This document shows, in pieces, positions 23,994 through 30,836 of a stretch of 36,608 nt of DNA; the stretch's first letter is position 1; every line of letters starts with the position of its first letter. The notes beneath the pieces are model-generated. The model had not been told where the DNA came from. It did no database searches and worked only from the letters and a program-made list of their open reading frames with translations. The DNA is from Mucilaginibacter sp. UBA5151. GTDB lineage: Bacteria > Bacteroidota > Bacteroidia > Sphingobacteriales > Sphingobacteriaceae. Location of the stretch: positions 1 through 36,608 of the forward strand of contig DHXR01000048.1 in NCBI GenBank assembly GCA_002413785.1. Reading direction: 5' to 3'. Both the position numbers and the translations under genes were made by a program.

Positions 23994-24471
23994 ACCGCTC
24001 CAAAGTAATAAATGAATACGGTAAAAGATTTTTTTCGTCCGCCTGATGGTCTTCCCTTGAAACTTCTTTCCATTCCCCTTTGTTGATTTCAGGAAAAAAA
24101 CTGTCGCCCTCAAATTCTTTATGCACCACGGTGAGATAAATGCGGTTTGTTAAATGCAGCGACTGACGATAAATCTCTGCGCCGCCTACTATGAATACTT
24201 CATCTTCCTCCGCGCATAGCGCCAATGCCGTATCAATTGAGTTCACCACCTCGCATCCCTCAATAAAAAGGGGCTGCCGCGTAATTATAATATTCCGGCG
24301 GTTAGGCAACGGCCGCCCAACCGACTCAAATGTTTTACGTCCCATGATGATGGTATGCCCGGTGGTGATTTCTTTAAAATGTTTGAGATCAGCCGGCAGG
24401 CGCCAAAGCAACTTGTTGTCTTTACCTATGGCGCGGTTTTCGGATATGGCTACTACGATGGAAATGGTCAT
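23992..24471 (-). CDS. folA: Dihydrofolate reductase
   Basis: Reduces dihydrofolate to tetrahydrofolate with NADPH. The 159-residue protein has the standard landmarks: ISIVVAISENRAIGKDNKLLWRLPADLKHFK (3-33), GHTIIMGRKTFESVGRPLPNR and VFIVGGAEIYRQSL. The family acidic residue is Asp28 in LPADLKHF. Its ATG overlaps the TGA stop of doc (ATGA), so it is translationally coupled to a toxin gene. thyA, its metabolic partner, lies upstream of the toxin-antitoxin pair on the same strand. Confidence 0.95.
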   Translation of the reverse strand: MTISIVVAISENRAIGKDNKLLWRLPADLKHFKEITTGHTIIMGRKTFESVGRPLPNRRNIIITRQPLFIEGCEVVNSIDTALALCAEEDEVFIVGGAEIYRQSLHLTNRIYLTVVHKEFEGDSFFPEINKGEWKEVSREDHQADEKNLLPYSFITLER

Positions 24472-24851
24472 TGATTTTGGGTTTGGGTTTTTAATTGAAG
24501 CCAGCTTTTTATTTCATCGAACCTTAATTCTCCTTTGCTTGCCCCAAGAACCATTTGATACTTTTCTTTTTCGTTTGCATTAATAAAAACTCCATCTTTA
24601 AATAATATGAGTTTCATCAACACGTAAGCTGTACGCTTATTTCCATCAATAAATGGATGATTAATAATAATACTTTCGAATATTGCTGCTGCTTTGTCAA
24701 TGGCAGTTGGATACAAGTCGATATTGTCAAAGGTTGCATACGGACGATTTAGCGCTGCATCCAAAGCGCCCATATCCCTTACGCCTTTACTACCGCCAAA
24801 CTCGTTAATTAATGTGTCATGGATATAAATGGCCGTTTTGCTATCTGTCAT
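24468..24851 (-). CDS. doc: Doc-type Fic toxin (death-on-curing)
   Basis: A 127-residue Fic-fold toxin of the Doc type; Doc phosphorylates EF-Tu in the studied P1 system. The Fic motif is HPFIDGNKRTA (65-75) with catalytic His65. The upstream segment FGGSKGVRDMGALDAALNRP (18-37) is the characteristic Doc substrate-side loop. The start overlaps the antitoxin stop (ATGA), and its own stop overlaps the folA start. Canonical Doc partners are Phd antitoxins; here the partner is a short helical protein. Confidence 0.88.
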   Translation of the reverse strand: MTDSKTAIYIHDTLINEFGGSKGVRDMGALDAALNRPYATFDNIDLYPTAIDKAAAIFESIIINHPFIDGNKRTAYVLMKLILFKDGVFINANEKEKYQMVLGASKGELRFDEIKSWLQLKTQTQNQ

Positions 24852-25036
24852 TGAGCAAGTTTTTCAAGCAGCCCTTTATCTTCTATTAAAGTTTGCTTAA
24901 GGAATTTAGCTAACTGAATATTATCTGCCGGGTGTTTTTGCAATTCTTTCAGGAAATCCAAAACATCCGTTAAAACCTCTTCAGGAACCTGATCTAATAC
25001 TTTTTGTATTTCAGTTTTTATTTGGACTGTTGTCAT
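24848..25036 (-). CDS. Putative antitoxin partner of Doc (62 aa)
   Basis: The protein reads MTTVQIKTEIQKVLDQVPEE and then VLTDVLDFLKELQKH. The VPEEVLxDVLDFLKEL segment resembles the DUF2281-type small antitoxins. The C-terminal LAKFLKQTLIEDKGLLEKLAQ would be a toxin-neutralising helix. It lacks a Phd/YefM fold. Position supports the role: its stop overlaps the doc ATG. It lies 33 bases after thyA, so it probably depends on the thyA transcript. Family assignment is from memory of the pattern. Confidence 0.7.
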   Translation of the reverse strand: MTTVQIKTEIQKVLDQVPEEVLTDVLDFLKELQKHPADNIQLAKFLKQTLIEDKGLLEKLAQ

Positions 25037-25069
25037 AATTCAAATTTACGAAATCTTACCTAAATAATA

Positions 25070-25891
25070 TCAAACCGCTACTGCACCCTTTATGTGCGGC
25101 CATGGATTATAGTTTTCCAATTCAAAATCCTCAAACTTAAATCCAAAGATATCTTTTACATCCGGGTTTATTTTCATGGTTGGCAGGGGCCTTGGTTCCC
25201 GGCTTAGTTGCAATGTTGCCTGTTCCAGATGGTTGTTATAAATATGGGCATCGCCAAAAGTATGCACAAAATCGCCGTAGTCAAGGTCGCACACCTGGGC
25301 CATCATCATAGTGAGTAAAGCATACGAAGCAATATTAAAAGGCACCCCCAAAAAAATATCCGCGCTCCGCTGATAAAGCTGACAAGAAAGTTTCCCTCTC
25401 AATTCCCCCTTCATAGGGTTGGGAGGCTCCACATAAAACTGGAACAAACAGTGGCATGGCGGCAGGGCCATCCGGTTAACGTCGGCTACGTTCCATGCCG
25501 AAACCATCAGGCGGCGCGAATCGGGGTTTGTTTTTATCTGGTTTACCAGTTGGCTGATCTGGTCGATATGCCCGCCGTCAGGCGTTGGCCACGAGCGCCA
25601 CTGGTAGCCGTAAACCGGACCCAGGTTGCCTTCGGCGTCGGCCCATTCATCCCAAATCCGTACGCCGTTATCTTTCAGGTACTTTATATTGGTATCGCCG
25701 GTCAAAAACCATATCAGCTCATGGATGATGGATTTAAGGTGCAGCTTTTTTGTAGTGACCATGGGGAAACCATCCCGCAGGTTAAAGCGCATCTGGTAGC
25801 CAAATACGCTGAGGGTGCCGGTTCCGGTGCGGTCGTGTTTTTGAGCGCCGGTTTCCATCACGTGGCTCATCAGGTCGAGATATTGTTTCAT
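25070..25891 (-). CDS. thyA: Thymidylate synthase
   Basis: Converts dUMP to dTMP with methylene-tetrahydrofolate, producing dihydrofolate that FolA recycles. The 273-residue protein has RTGTGTLSVFGYQMRFNLRDGFPM (21-44), the catalytic cysteine Cys146 in ALPPCHCLFQFYV, the double-arginine loop DSRRLMVSAWN, and QRSADIFLGVPFNIASYALL. The C-terminus YNPWPHIKGAVAV is canonical, including the terminal Val. A short insert VEPPNPMKGELRGK after the active site is a little longer than in E. coli. It heads the operon thyA / antitoxin / doc / folA. Confidence 0.97.
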   Translation of the reverse strand: MKQYLDLMSHVMETGAQKHDRTGTGTLSVFGYQMRFNLRDGFPMVTTKKLHLKSIIHELIWFLTGDTNIKYLKDNGVRIWDEWADAEGNLGPVYGYQWRSWPTPDGGHIDQISQLVNQIKTNPDSRRLMVSAWNVADVNRMALPPCHCLFQFYVEPPNPMKGELRGKLSCQLYQRSADIFLGVPFNIASYALLTMMMAQVCDLDYGDFVHTFGDAHIYNNHLEQATLQLSREPRPLPTMKINPDVKDIFGFKFEDFELENYNPWPHIKGAVAV

Positions 25892-25897
25892 TTTGTT

Positions 25898-26118
25898 GGT
25901 TGTTAAAAGTTGCAGATGTTGTAAGGGTTGTAAAAGTTGTAAGGGTTGGAGAGGTTATAACCGTCTCCCCGTTGCCTGTGTCCCCACTCCCCATTGTCTG
26001 TGTCCCCACAGACAACTATCCACCTGCCCGTTGTGTAAACAGCTGTCTGTGGGGACACAGACAGCGGGAAGGGGAGGTTATAACCATTAAAACTTTTACA
26101 ACGTTTGCAACCACTTAA
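25898..26118. repeat. Composite palindrome (GTTGTAAAAG words with inner CTGTCTGTG hairpins), leader copy A
   Basis: The outer arms are GTTGTAAGGGTTGTAAAAG words (about 25905-25955) and their reverse complement AAAACTTTTACAACGTTTGC (about 26087-26110). GGTTATAACC occurs in both arms (about 25954-25963 and 26077-26086). Inside are repeated TGTCTGTGGGGACACAGACA hairpins (about 25995-26014 in reverse and 26044-26063). The block lies between the divergent thyA and the antitoxin gene at 26224. Its inner hairpin and downstream leader are duplicated at 26680-26898. Confidence 0.8.
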
Positions 26119-26126
26119 ACTAATAT

Positions 26127-26200
26127 TAAATGCAAATAAAAATAATCTAATTTTGGAATCCTACGGTTGTTTAAAAATACAGGCTGTGTTAGTCGTTTTA
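26127..26200 (+). repeat. Direct repeat A of the ispE leader (74 bp), with promoter box
   Basis: This 74-base segment matches 26825-26898 at 70 of 74 positions. It contains TAATTTTG (26148-26155), a TAnnTTTG -7 box that would drive the antitoxin gene at 26224. The upstream hairpin 26037-26072 is also duplicated, at 26724-26759, with one mismatch in 36 bases. Confidence 0.85.
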
Positions 26201-26223
26201 ATCATAATTCTATATATTTGTAC

Positions 26224-26421
26224 ATGGAAACATTAATTGCGCATCCTGCCAGCAAAGAACAAATGAATGCTTTGAAAGCGTTTATGAAAGCTTTAAAAGT
26301 AGATTTTACAATTGAAAAAAAAGAGTACAACCCCCAATTTGTCGCCAAGATCGAGAAAAGCAGGCAGGAGATTAAGGATGGTAAAGGTGTAATCATTGCA
26401 GTAGAAGATCTGTGGAAGTAA
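26224..26421 (+). CDS. Antitoxin partner of YoeB-like toxin (65 aa)
   Basis: The protein starts METLIAHPASKEQMNALKAF and continues MKALKVDFTIEKKEYNPQFVAKIEKSRQEIKDGKGVIIAVEDLWK. The pattern of a short N-terminal strand, ALKAFMKALKVDFTI and a C-terminal amphipathic helix with GKGVIIAVEDLW is that of small antitoxins paired with RelE/YoeB toxins. I suspect the DUF2683-like group. A longer frame begins at TTG 26167 in the duplicated leader; the ATG at 26224 is preferred. It overlaps the toxin gene by 10 bases. Confidence 0.75.
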   Translation: METLIAHPASKEQMNALKAFMKALKVDFTIEKKEYNPQFVAKIEKSRQEIKDGKGVIIAVEDLWK

Positions 26422-26672
26422 AATTTTCGCCACAGGCATTAAACGACCTGGCGCAATGGAAAAGATCCGGAAATAAAAAAGTGCAACAAAAAATCTCAGA
26501 ACTGACAAGTTCCATATTAAAAGATCCATTTTATGGTATTGGTAAACCTGAACCATTGAAACATAAAATGGGAGGCTTGTGGTCAAGGCGTATCACGAGA
26601 GAAGACAGGTGTATTTATGAGGTTCAGGAACGGTTGATCATTGTTCACTCCCTAAAGGGACATTATGATTAA
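26412..26672 (+). CDS. yoeB: Txe/YoeB-family mRNA interferase toxin
   Basis: An 86-residue ribosome-dependent endoribonuclease toxin of the RelE fold. The active-site residues known from E. coli YoeB (Glu46, Arg65, His83, Tyr84) appear here shifted by one: Glu47 in GKPEPLKHKMGG, Arg66 in ITREDRCIYEV, and His84-Tyr85 in the terminal SLKGHYD. The WSRRI segment is typical. The start codon is GTG at 26412, inside the last codons of the antitoxin gene. The cassette is flanked by copies of the ispE leader. Confidence 0.88.
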   Translation: MEVKFSPQALNDLAQWKRSGNKKVQQKISELTSSILKDPFYGIGKPEPLKHKMGGLWSRRITREDRCIYEVQERLIIVHSLKGHYD

Positions 26673-26679
26673 ATAATTC

Positions 26680-26898
26680 CCCGTAGCTTGTGTCCCCACA
26701 GACTACAATAATGTTAAGTTGAGAAACAGCTGTCTGTGGGAACACAGACAGCGGGAAGGCCGACGGGAAAGCGGGAACACAGGGACGAAAATAATTAACT
26801 TAATCCAACCCAATCAACAAATAATAAATGCAAATAAAAATAATCTAATTTTGGAATCCTACGGTTGTTCAAAAATACAGGCCGTGTTAATCATTTTA
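26680..26898 (+). repeat. ispE leader copy B (hairpins plus 74-bp direct repeat with promoter box)
   Basis: This block repeats the order of copy A: a GTGTCCCCACAGAC segment (26688-26703), the TGTCTGTGGGAACACAGACA hairpin (26731-26750), and the 74-base direct repeat at 26825-26898 with the box TAATTTTG (26846-26853). Between hairpin and direct repeat the sequence differs from copy A: it carries TTAACTTAATCCAACCCAAT words, close to the GTTGATT family of 13929-14030, in place of the GTTGTAAAAG family. The -7 box should drive ispE. Confidence 0.8.
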
Positions 26899-27701
26899 TG
26901 ATCATATTTCCAAACGCTAAAATTAATATCGGCCTTAATGTAATTGAACGCCGTGCAGATGGTTACCACAACCTTGAGACTGTATTTTATCCTGTCAAAA
27001 TAAATGATGCGCTGGAGATCATCAGGGCTGATGAATTAAGCTTCCAATCCTCGGGCCTGGAAATACCGGGCAGGGTGGAAGATAACCTTTGCATAAAAGG
27101 CTATCACTTACTAAAAAAAGACTTTGGCCTGCCTCCGGTGAAAATTCATTTGCATAAACATATCCCGATAGGAGCAGGGCTTGGCGGAGGGTCGGCCGAT
27201 GCCGCTTTTTTTATCCGCCTGCTCAATCAGGAATTTGAACTTGGGCTAACGGATATGCAAATGATAGCTTATGCCCGGCAATTGGGCGCAGACTGCCCTT
27301 TTTTTATTCAAAATAAACCGGTGTTCGCATTTGACAGGGGCGATGAGTTTGAACCAATAAAACTTGACCTTTCAAACTATAAAATAGTTTTGGTAATGCC
27401 GCCGGTGCATGTTTCAACATCGGAGGCCTACAGGGGCGTAAAACCGGCCCCGGTAAAACAATCATTAATGGAATTAATTAATGAGCCGATAAAGGAATGG
27501 AAAAATCACATCAAAAATGATTTTGAAAATTCCGTCTTTAAAAACCACCCGGAGATCCGGGGCGTAAAAGCAGCATTGTACGAAGCAGGCGCCATCTACG
27601 CCAGTATGAGCGGGAGCGGGGCGTCCGTTTTCGGAATATTTGAAGAAACCCCCGATTTAAGCGGGCTTGAGGACGATAATCAAATATTCAGCCCCCTCTA
27701 A
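26898..27701 (+). CDS. ispE: 4-diphosphocytidyl-2-C-methyl-D-erythritol kinase
   Basis: A GHMP kinase of the MEP isoprenoid pathway. The 267-residue protein starts MIIFPNAKINIGLNVIERR, with the substrate-binding NAKINIGL motif and RADGYHNLETVF. The ATP loop PIGAGLGGGSADAA is at about 90-102 and the Asp of GADCPFF at 132. The closing glycine-rich motif MSGSGASVFGIF is present. A longer frame begins at a TTG at 26865 in the leader; the ATG at 26898 fits the family. The last codons (SPL and stop) lie in the arm of a CTAAATCTCCCC hairpin repeat. Confidence 0.93.
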   Translation: MIIFPNAKINIGLNVIERRADGYHNLETVFYPVKINDALEIIRADELSFQSSGLEIPGRVEDNLCIKGYHLLKKDFGLPPVKIHLHKHIPIGAGLGGGSADAAFFIRLLNQEFELGLTDMQMIAYARQLGADCPFFIQNKPVFAFDRGDEFEPIKLDLSNYKIVLVMPPVHVSTSEAYRGVKPAPVKQSLMELINEPIKEWKNHIKNDFENSVFKNHPEIRGVKAALYEAGAIYASMSGSGASVFGIFEETPDLSGLEDDNQIFSPL

Positions 27702-27776
27702 ATCTCCCCCGGTTGGGGAGACTTTAGCTTCGCTCTTTTTTAAAGTCCTTCCTACCGGGGAGGATTTAGGCGGGGC
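27691..27776. repeat. Hairpin repeat (CTAAATCTCCCCCGG family)
   Basis: The left arm GCCCCCTCTAAATCTCCCCC (from 27691, continuing to 27728) pairs with 27741-27776, whose reverse complement starts GCCCCGCCTAAATCCTCCCC. The loop is about 12 bases. I recognise this CTAAATC(C/T)TCCCC motif as a common dispersed hairpin in Bacteroidota. It lies between convergent ispE and the dehydrogenase gene and includes the ispE stop codon. It may act as a bidirectional terminator. Confidence 0.8.
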
Positions 27777-28664
27777 TTACACCCCCGCATCCTCGCTAAC
27801 CCCGCGGCCTATGCCTTCGGCCCAATCTTTTTCTCCCCAGCCTTTGGCGACTGCGGTCAATAAGCGGTTGTGTACGACAGTTGCGAACGGCAGAGGTGTT
27901 TCGCATTGCTGCGATAGTTTAAATGCGAGACGCGCGTCCTTATAGCCTAATTTCGTTTTGAAACCTACCGGCTCATATTGCTTGCCGGCAATCACCCTGC
28001 CGTAATTTTGAAAGATGGGCGAATTGAAAATAGTTGCGCCAAAAAACTCTGCCACTTTTAATCTGTCGAGTCCGTTTTTTTCAGCCAGGGTGTAAGCCTC
28101 GGCCATAATTTCCAGCGAGGCCATGATCATAAAGTTGCCGGCGACTTTTACAACGTTGGCGCCGCCGGCATCTTCTCCAAAATCAAAGATCCCCTGACCC
28201 AGATTTTCCAGTATTGGTTTTGCAATTTCTTTTGATTGCGGATCACCCGAAATGCAGATCCATAATTTTTTTGCGGCAGCCGCTTCGGGCCTGCCGAACA
28301 CAGGTGCAGCAAGGTAGCTGCTGCCCGCGTCCAGGTGATGTTTGGCGAGCTGTTGCGAAGTCTCCGGCGATATGGTGCTCATCGAAATATGGACACTGTT
28401 TTTGGGCAGGGTTTTCAGGATACCGTCAATTCCCAAAACTGTTTCCTTCAACACCTCATCTTCCGACAGCATGGTAATAATTACCTGCACCCCGCCGGCA
28501 GCTTCGGCCGGGGTTTTGCACCTGGTTATTGATGCCGGGTAAAGTTCATCCGCTTTTGAAATTGTGCGGTTGAAAACCTGTAAATGATACCCCGCAGCAA
28601 TTAAATTTTTAGCCATATTGAGCCCCATATTTCCGAGGCCGATAAATCCGATTGTAGTTTTCAT
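27777..28664 (-). CDS. NAD(P)-dependent beta-hydroxyacid dehydrogenase (3-hydroxyisobutyrate dehydrogenase family)
   Basis: A 295-residue oxidoreductase. The Rossmann start MKTTIGFIGLGNMGLNMAKN has GLGNMG at 9-14. The substrate loop is LDAGSSYLAAPVFGRPEAAAAKKLWICISG (about 115-145), where FGRPEAA replaces the SGG of true 3-hydroxyisobutyrate dehydrogenases. The catalytic lysine is in ANVVKVAGNFMI (about 170). The GRPEAA form is seen in glyoxylate/succinic-semialdehyde reductase-like and NP60-like members, so the substrate is uncertain. A longer frame begins at TTG 28682; the ATG at 28664 is preferred, 14 bases after lapA. It is convergent with ispE. Confidence 0.85.
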   Translation of the reverse strand: MKTTIGFIGLGNMGLNMAKNLIAAGYHLQVFNRTISKADELYPASITRCKTPAEAAGGVQVIITMLSEDEVLKETVLGIDGILKTLPKNSVHISMSTISPETSQQLAKHHLDAGSSYLAAPVFGRPEAAAAKKLWICISGDPQSKEIAKPILENLGQGIFDFGEDAGGANVVKVAGNFMIMASLEIMAEAYTLAEKNGLDRLKVAEFFGATIFNSPIFQNYGRVIAGKQYEPVGFKTKLGYKDARLAFKLSQQCETPLPFATVVHNRLLTAVAKGWGEKDWAEGIGRGVSEDAGV

Positions 28665-28678
28665 AGTAATCTTTATAC

Positions 28679-28957
28679 TCAATTTATATAATCTTTGTCT
28701 TCGTCACTTAGTGTATTGGTTTCGTTTTTTTCTGTATCGTTGTCTGGCACGTCCCCGCCTAAACGTTTAACACTTTTCGGACGGCCAACCAGTAAGCCTA
28801 AAATAAAGGCGATAGCCGCGACAAAAGCAAGCATAAGTAATTTCGACATCCGGAAGGTAGCCCACAGAAAATTAAAATCGACGTTGTCTTTATTTTGCAT
28901 CAGCACCACAGTTAATAAAACTGAGATCAGGATAATGACTATTGTTTTTATGCGCAT
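28679..28957 (-). CDS. LapA-domain (DUF1049) membrane protein
   Basis: A 92-residue inner-membrane protein with two spans, about 4-20 (KTIVIILISVLLTVVLM) and 40-60 (LMLAFVAAIAFILGLLVGRP). The QNKDNVDFNFLWATFRMSKLLML segment between the spans and the GLLVGRP end of span two are hallmarks of LapA/DUF1049. The C-terminal tail is acidic and likely cytosolic. In E. coli LapA works with LapB in lipopolysaccharide assembly control; there is no lapB here. It lies 14 bases ahead of the dehydrogenase gene and probably shares its transcript. Confidence 0.85.
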   Translation of the reverse strand: MRIKTIVIILISVLLTVVLMQNKDNVDFNFLWATFRMSKLLMLAFVAAIAFILGLLVGRPKSVKRLGGDVPDNDTEKNETNTLSDEDKDYIN

Positions 28958-29921
28958 GATAATTGAGTTTAAGATTCAGTACAATATCCGCTTTTTTAAT
29001 GTGGAATAAAAATCGTTTAATATTTTATCTTTTTGCCGGCACCGGGCGAGGGGTATCCATTTTAAAAATGGTACGATAGAACGCTGTAAATTTTGATCTT
29101 CTTAAAAGTTACCGTAAAAAAATTTGGGTGGCGTTCCGTCGAAAACAGGGAGAGTAAGACAAGGGTCAACAAAAATATTTTTTGCCGCAAACACCGTCGG
29201 TTTCGATCTTCACGTTTTTTAATTTTTTTCCAGGTGGGAACAGCGTCCGTAAATAAAATTGCCGCACCTAAGTTTTACGCTGAGAATGAATTTTTTTGTT
29301 GCTGATTGCATTTCTGTATATAGAAGCCACAATAATTTAAAATTTCAAAAACAGGCAATTTTATAAACCGGATACACTTACCATGCTTTTTGCCATCATT
29401 TATTCATTTCTGAATTAAAGCTTTATTTTCCTTATGTTAAGATACTGATTTATAATTAAATAAAATAATTTTCTTGCGCGTGTTTTTTGCGATACCAAAA
29501 AAATTAGTATTTTGAAAATTGAAGTATATGGCATAGGTAAATTAAAACTTTTAATGAGTTATTTAAGTATCAGATTATAAATGATATAAAAAATTAAATA
29601 GTTGGGAGATTATATGTGTTTTTGTTGATTTGAACTCGTTTTTTTGTAAAATTTACGTCCCGTTGCGATTTTTTTTAATTCTGCTAATGTTACACTTAGT
29701 ATCAAAGGCAGATTTTGAATATAAGGCGCCAAAACTCCGGGCAACGTATGATTGGATGGTCCGAAATAATAATGCTTTATAAGGGCTGAAAAAGCGAAAT
29801 TCAGGTATCGTTTTCTTGCCCCTACCCCGTAAGTAAATGAAACAAATAAATGGTAATTGGCCGTGGCGCCACCGGCCCGGAGTTAAAAAAGAAATGGTAA
29901 CCGGGAGTTTTTGGCTAATGT
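28958..29921. other. Gene-poor gap with a possible coding remnant
   Basis: This gap of about 960 bases is AT-rich (29300-29650 especially), and I found no RNA gene or convincing start-to-stop gene in it. On the minus strand an open frame of 90 codons runs from 29882 to a TAA at 29610. It has no start codon near its beginning and reads in part FVSFTYGVGARKRYLNFAFS and HYYFGPSNHTLPGVLAPYIQ. That looks protein-like, but a second minus-strand frame across the same DNA is also long and open, so the reading is ambiguous. It could be the tail of a decayed gene downstream of eamA. A frame at 29093-29305 looks like chance. Confidence 0.35.
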
Positions 29922-30836
29922 TTAAGCCGGTTGATCACTGTTTCTACGGCGATAAATATGCTTGCGTGTGACAGGGTAAAGCAATATCGTAGATAAAATA
30001 ATAAGTGCGCCAACCCAAAAACCTATGGTCATTTTGTTCATATCCCTAAAAAAAACAAAGGACAGTAATATGCCATAAACAGGCTCAAGGTTTGTGATCA
30101 GCGCTACCCTGAAAGCAGAAAGCTCACGCATTACCGATACGCCGGCGACATAAGCAAGCGAGGTGCAGATGGTGCCTAAAATGAGCAGGTAACCAATGTC
30201 GGAATTTGAAAGCCGCATCGTGCTGTTAAAGCCGCTGGTAAAAATGAGATAAATTGTTATCCAGAAAAAAGCCCCTGTCAGTTCATAAAATGCGATTACC
30301 GGAGCCTGGTGTTTTTTTACCTGCCTTGAATTTATAATAGAAAAAAGACTGGCAAACACAGCGCTTATCAAGCCTGTAATGATGCCCTTAGTGTATTGTG
30401 TCTCGAATTTGAATATCAAAATAATGCCCGCTATTATCAAAGTTCCGGCAAATATTTCAAGCCTTGAGATACGTGTCTTATTGATCAGGGGCTCAAATAT
30501 TGCAGTGAACAAAGTGATCGATGAGAGGCACACAAGCGTTACCGGAACGGTTGATAATTTAATAGAAGCGAAGAATAATATCCAGTGCCCGCCTACCAGT
30601 GCGCCGGTAAGTATCAGCCTGAAAAACGTGTCGCGGTTTACCCTGAAAGTGGTTTTATTAAACTTAAAATAGAGGAACAATGTTACCGCTGCAATGAGTA
30701 CCCGGTACCATACCAGGCTTACTGCGGATATACTGATCAGGGCGCCCAGGATGCCTGTGAAACCCCAGATAAAAACAGTGAAATGAAGGATAACAAGGTT
30801 TTTGTTTATCTCTTTTGGGGCATTTATCCGGTTCAT
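29922..30836 (-). CDS. EamA-family transporter (drug/metabolite transporter superfamily)
   Basis: A 304-residue inner-membrane protein with ten hydrophobic spans in two EamA repeats, each about 140 residues. The N-terminal HFTVFIWGFTGILGALISISAVSLVWYRVLIAA and the second-half FRVALITNLEPVYGILLSFVFF are the typical repeat signatures, with the conserved NLEPVYG loop near the end. The C-terminal tail TRKHIYRRRNSDQPA is basic and cytosolic. Substrate cannot be predicted. The ATG at 30836 overlaps the TAA of the upstream permease gene (TAATG), so it is co-translated in the operon tgt / lptF-G-like / eamA. Confidence 0.9.
   Translation of the reverse strand: MNRINAPKEINKNLVILHFTVFIWGFTGILGALISISAVSLVWYRVLIAAVTLFLYFKFNKTTFRVNRDTFFRLILTGALVGGHWILFFASIKLSTVPVTLVCLSSITLFTAIFEPLINKTRISRLEIFAGTLIIAGIILIFKFETQYTKGIITGLISAVFASLFSIINSRQVKKHQAPVIAFYELTGAFFWITIYLIFTSGFNSTMRLSNSDIGYLLILGTICTSLAYVAGVSVMRELSAFRVALITNLEPVYGILLSFVFFRDMNKMTIGFWVGALIILSTILLYPVTRKHIYRRRNSDQPA

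Noticed and set aside
26865..26897. Upstream TTG extension of IspE (and the matching one at 26167 for the antitoxin)
   Set aside because: Both extensions are translations of the duplicated leader and precede the family start codons.
29093..29305. 70-codon frame in the gene-poor gap
   Set aside because: Composition is basic and irregular, no start context or coupling exists, and it resembles no family I know.
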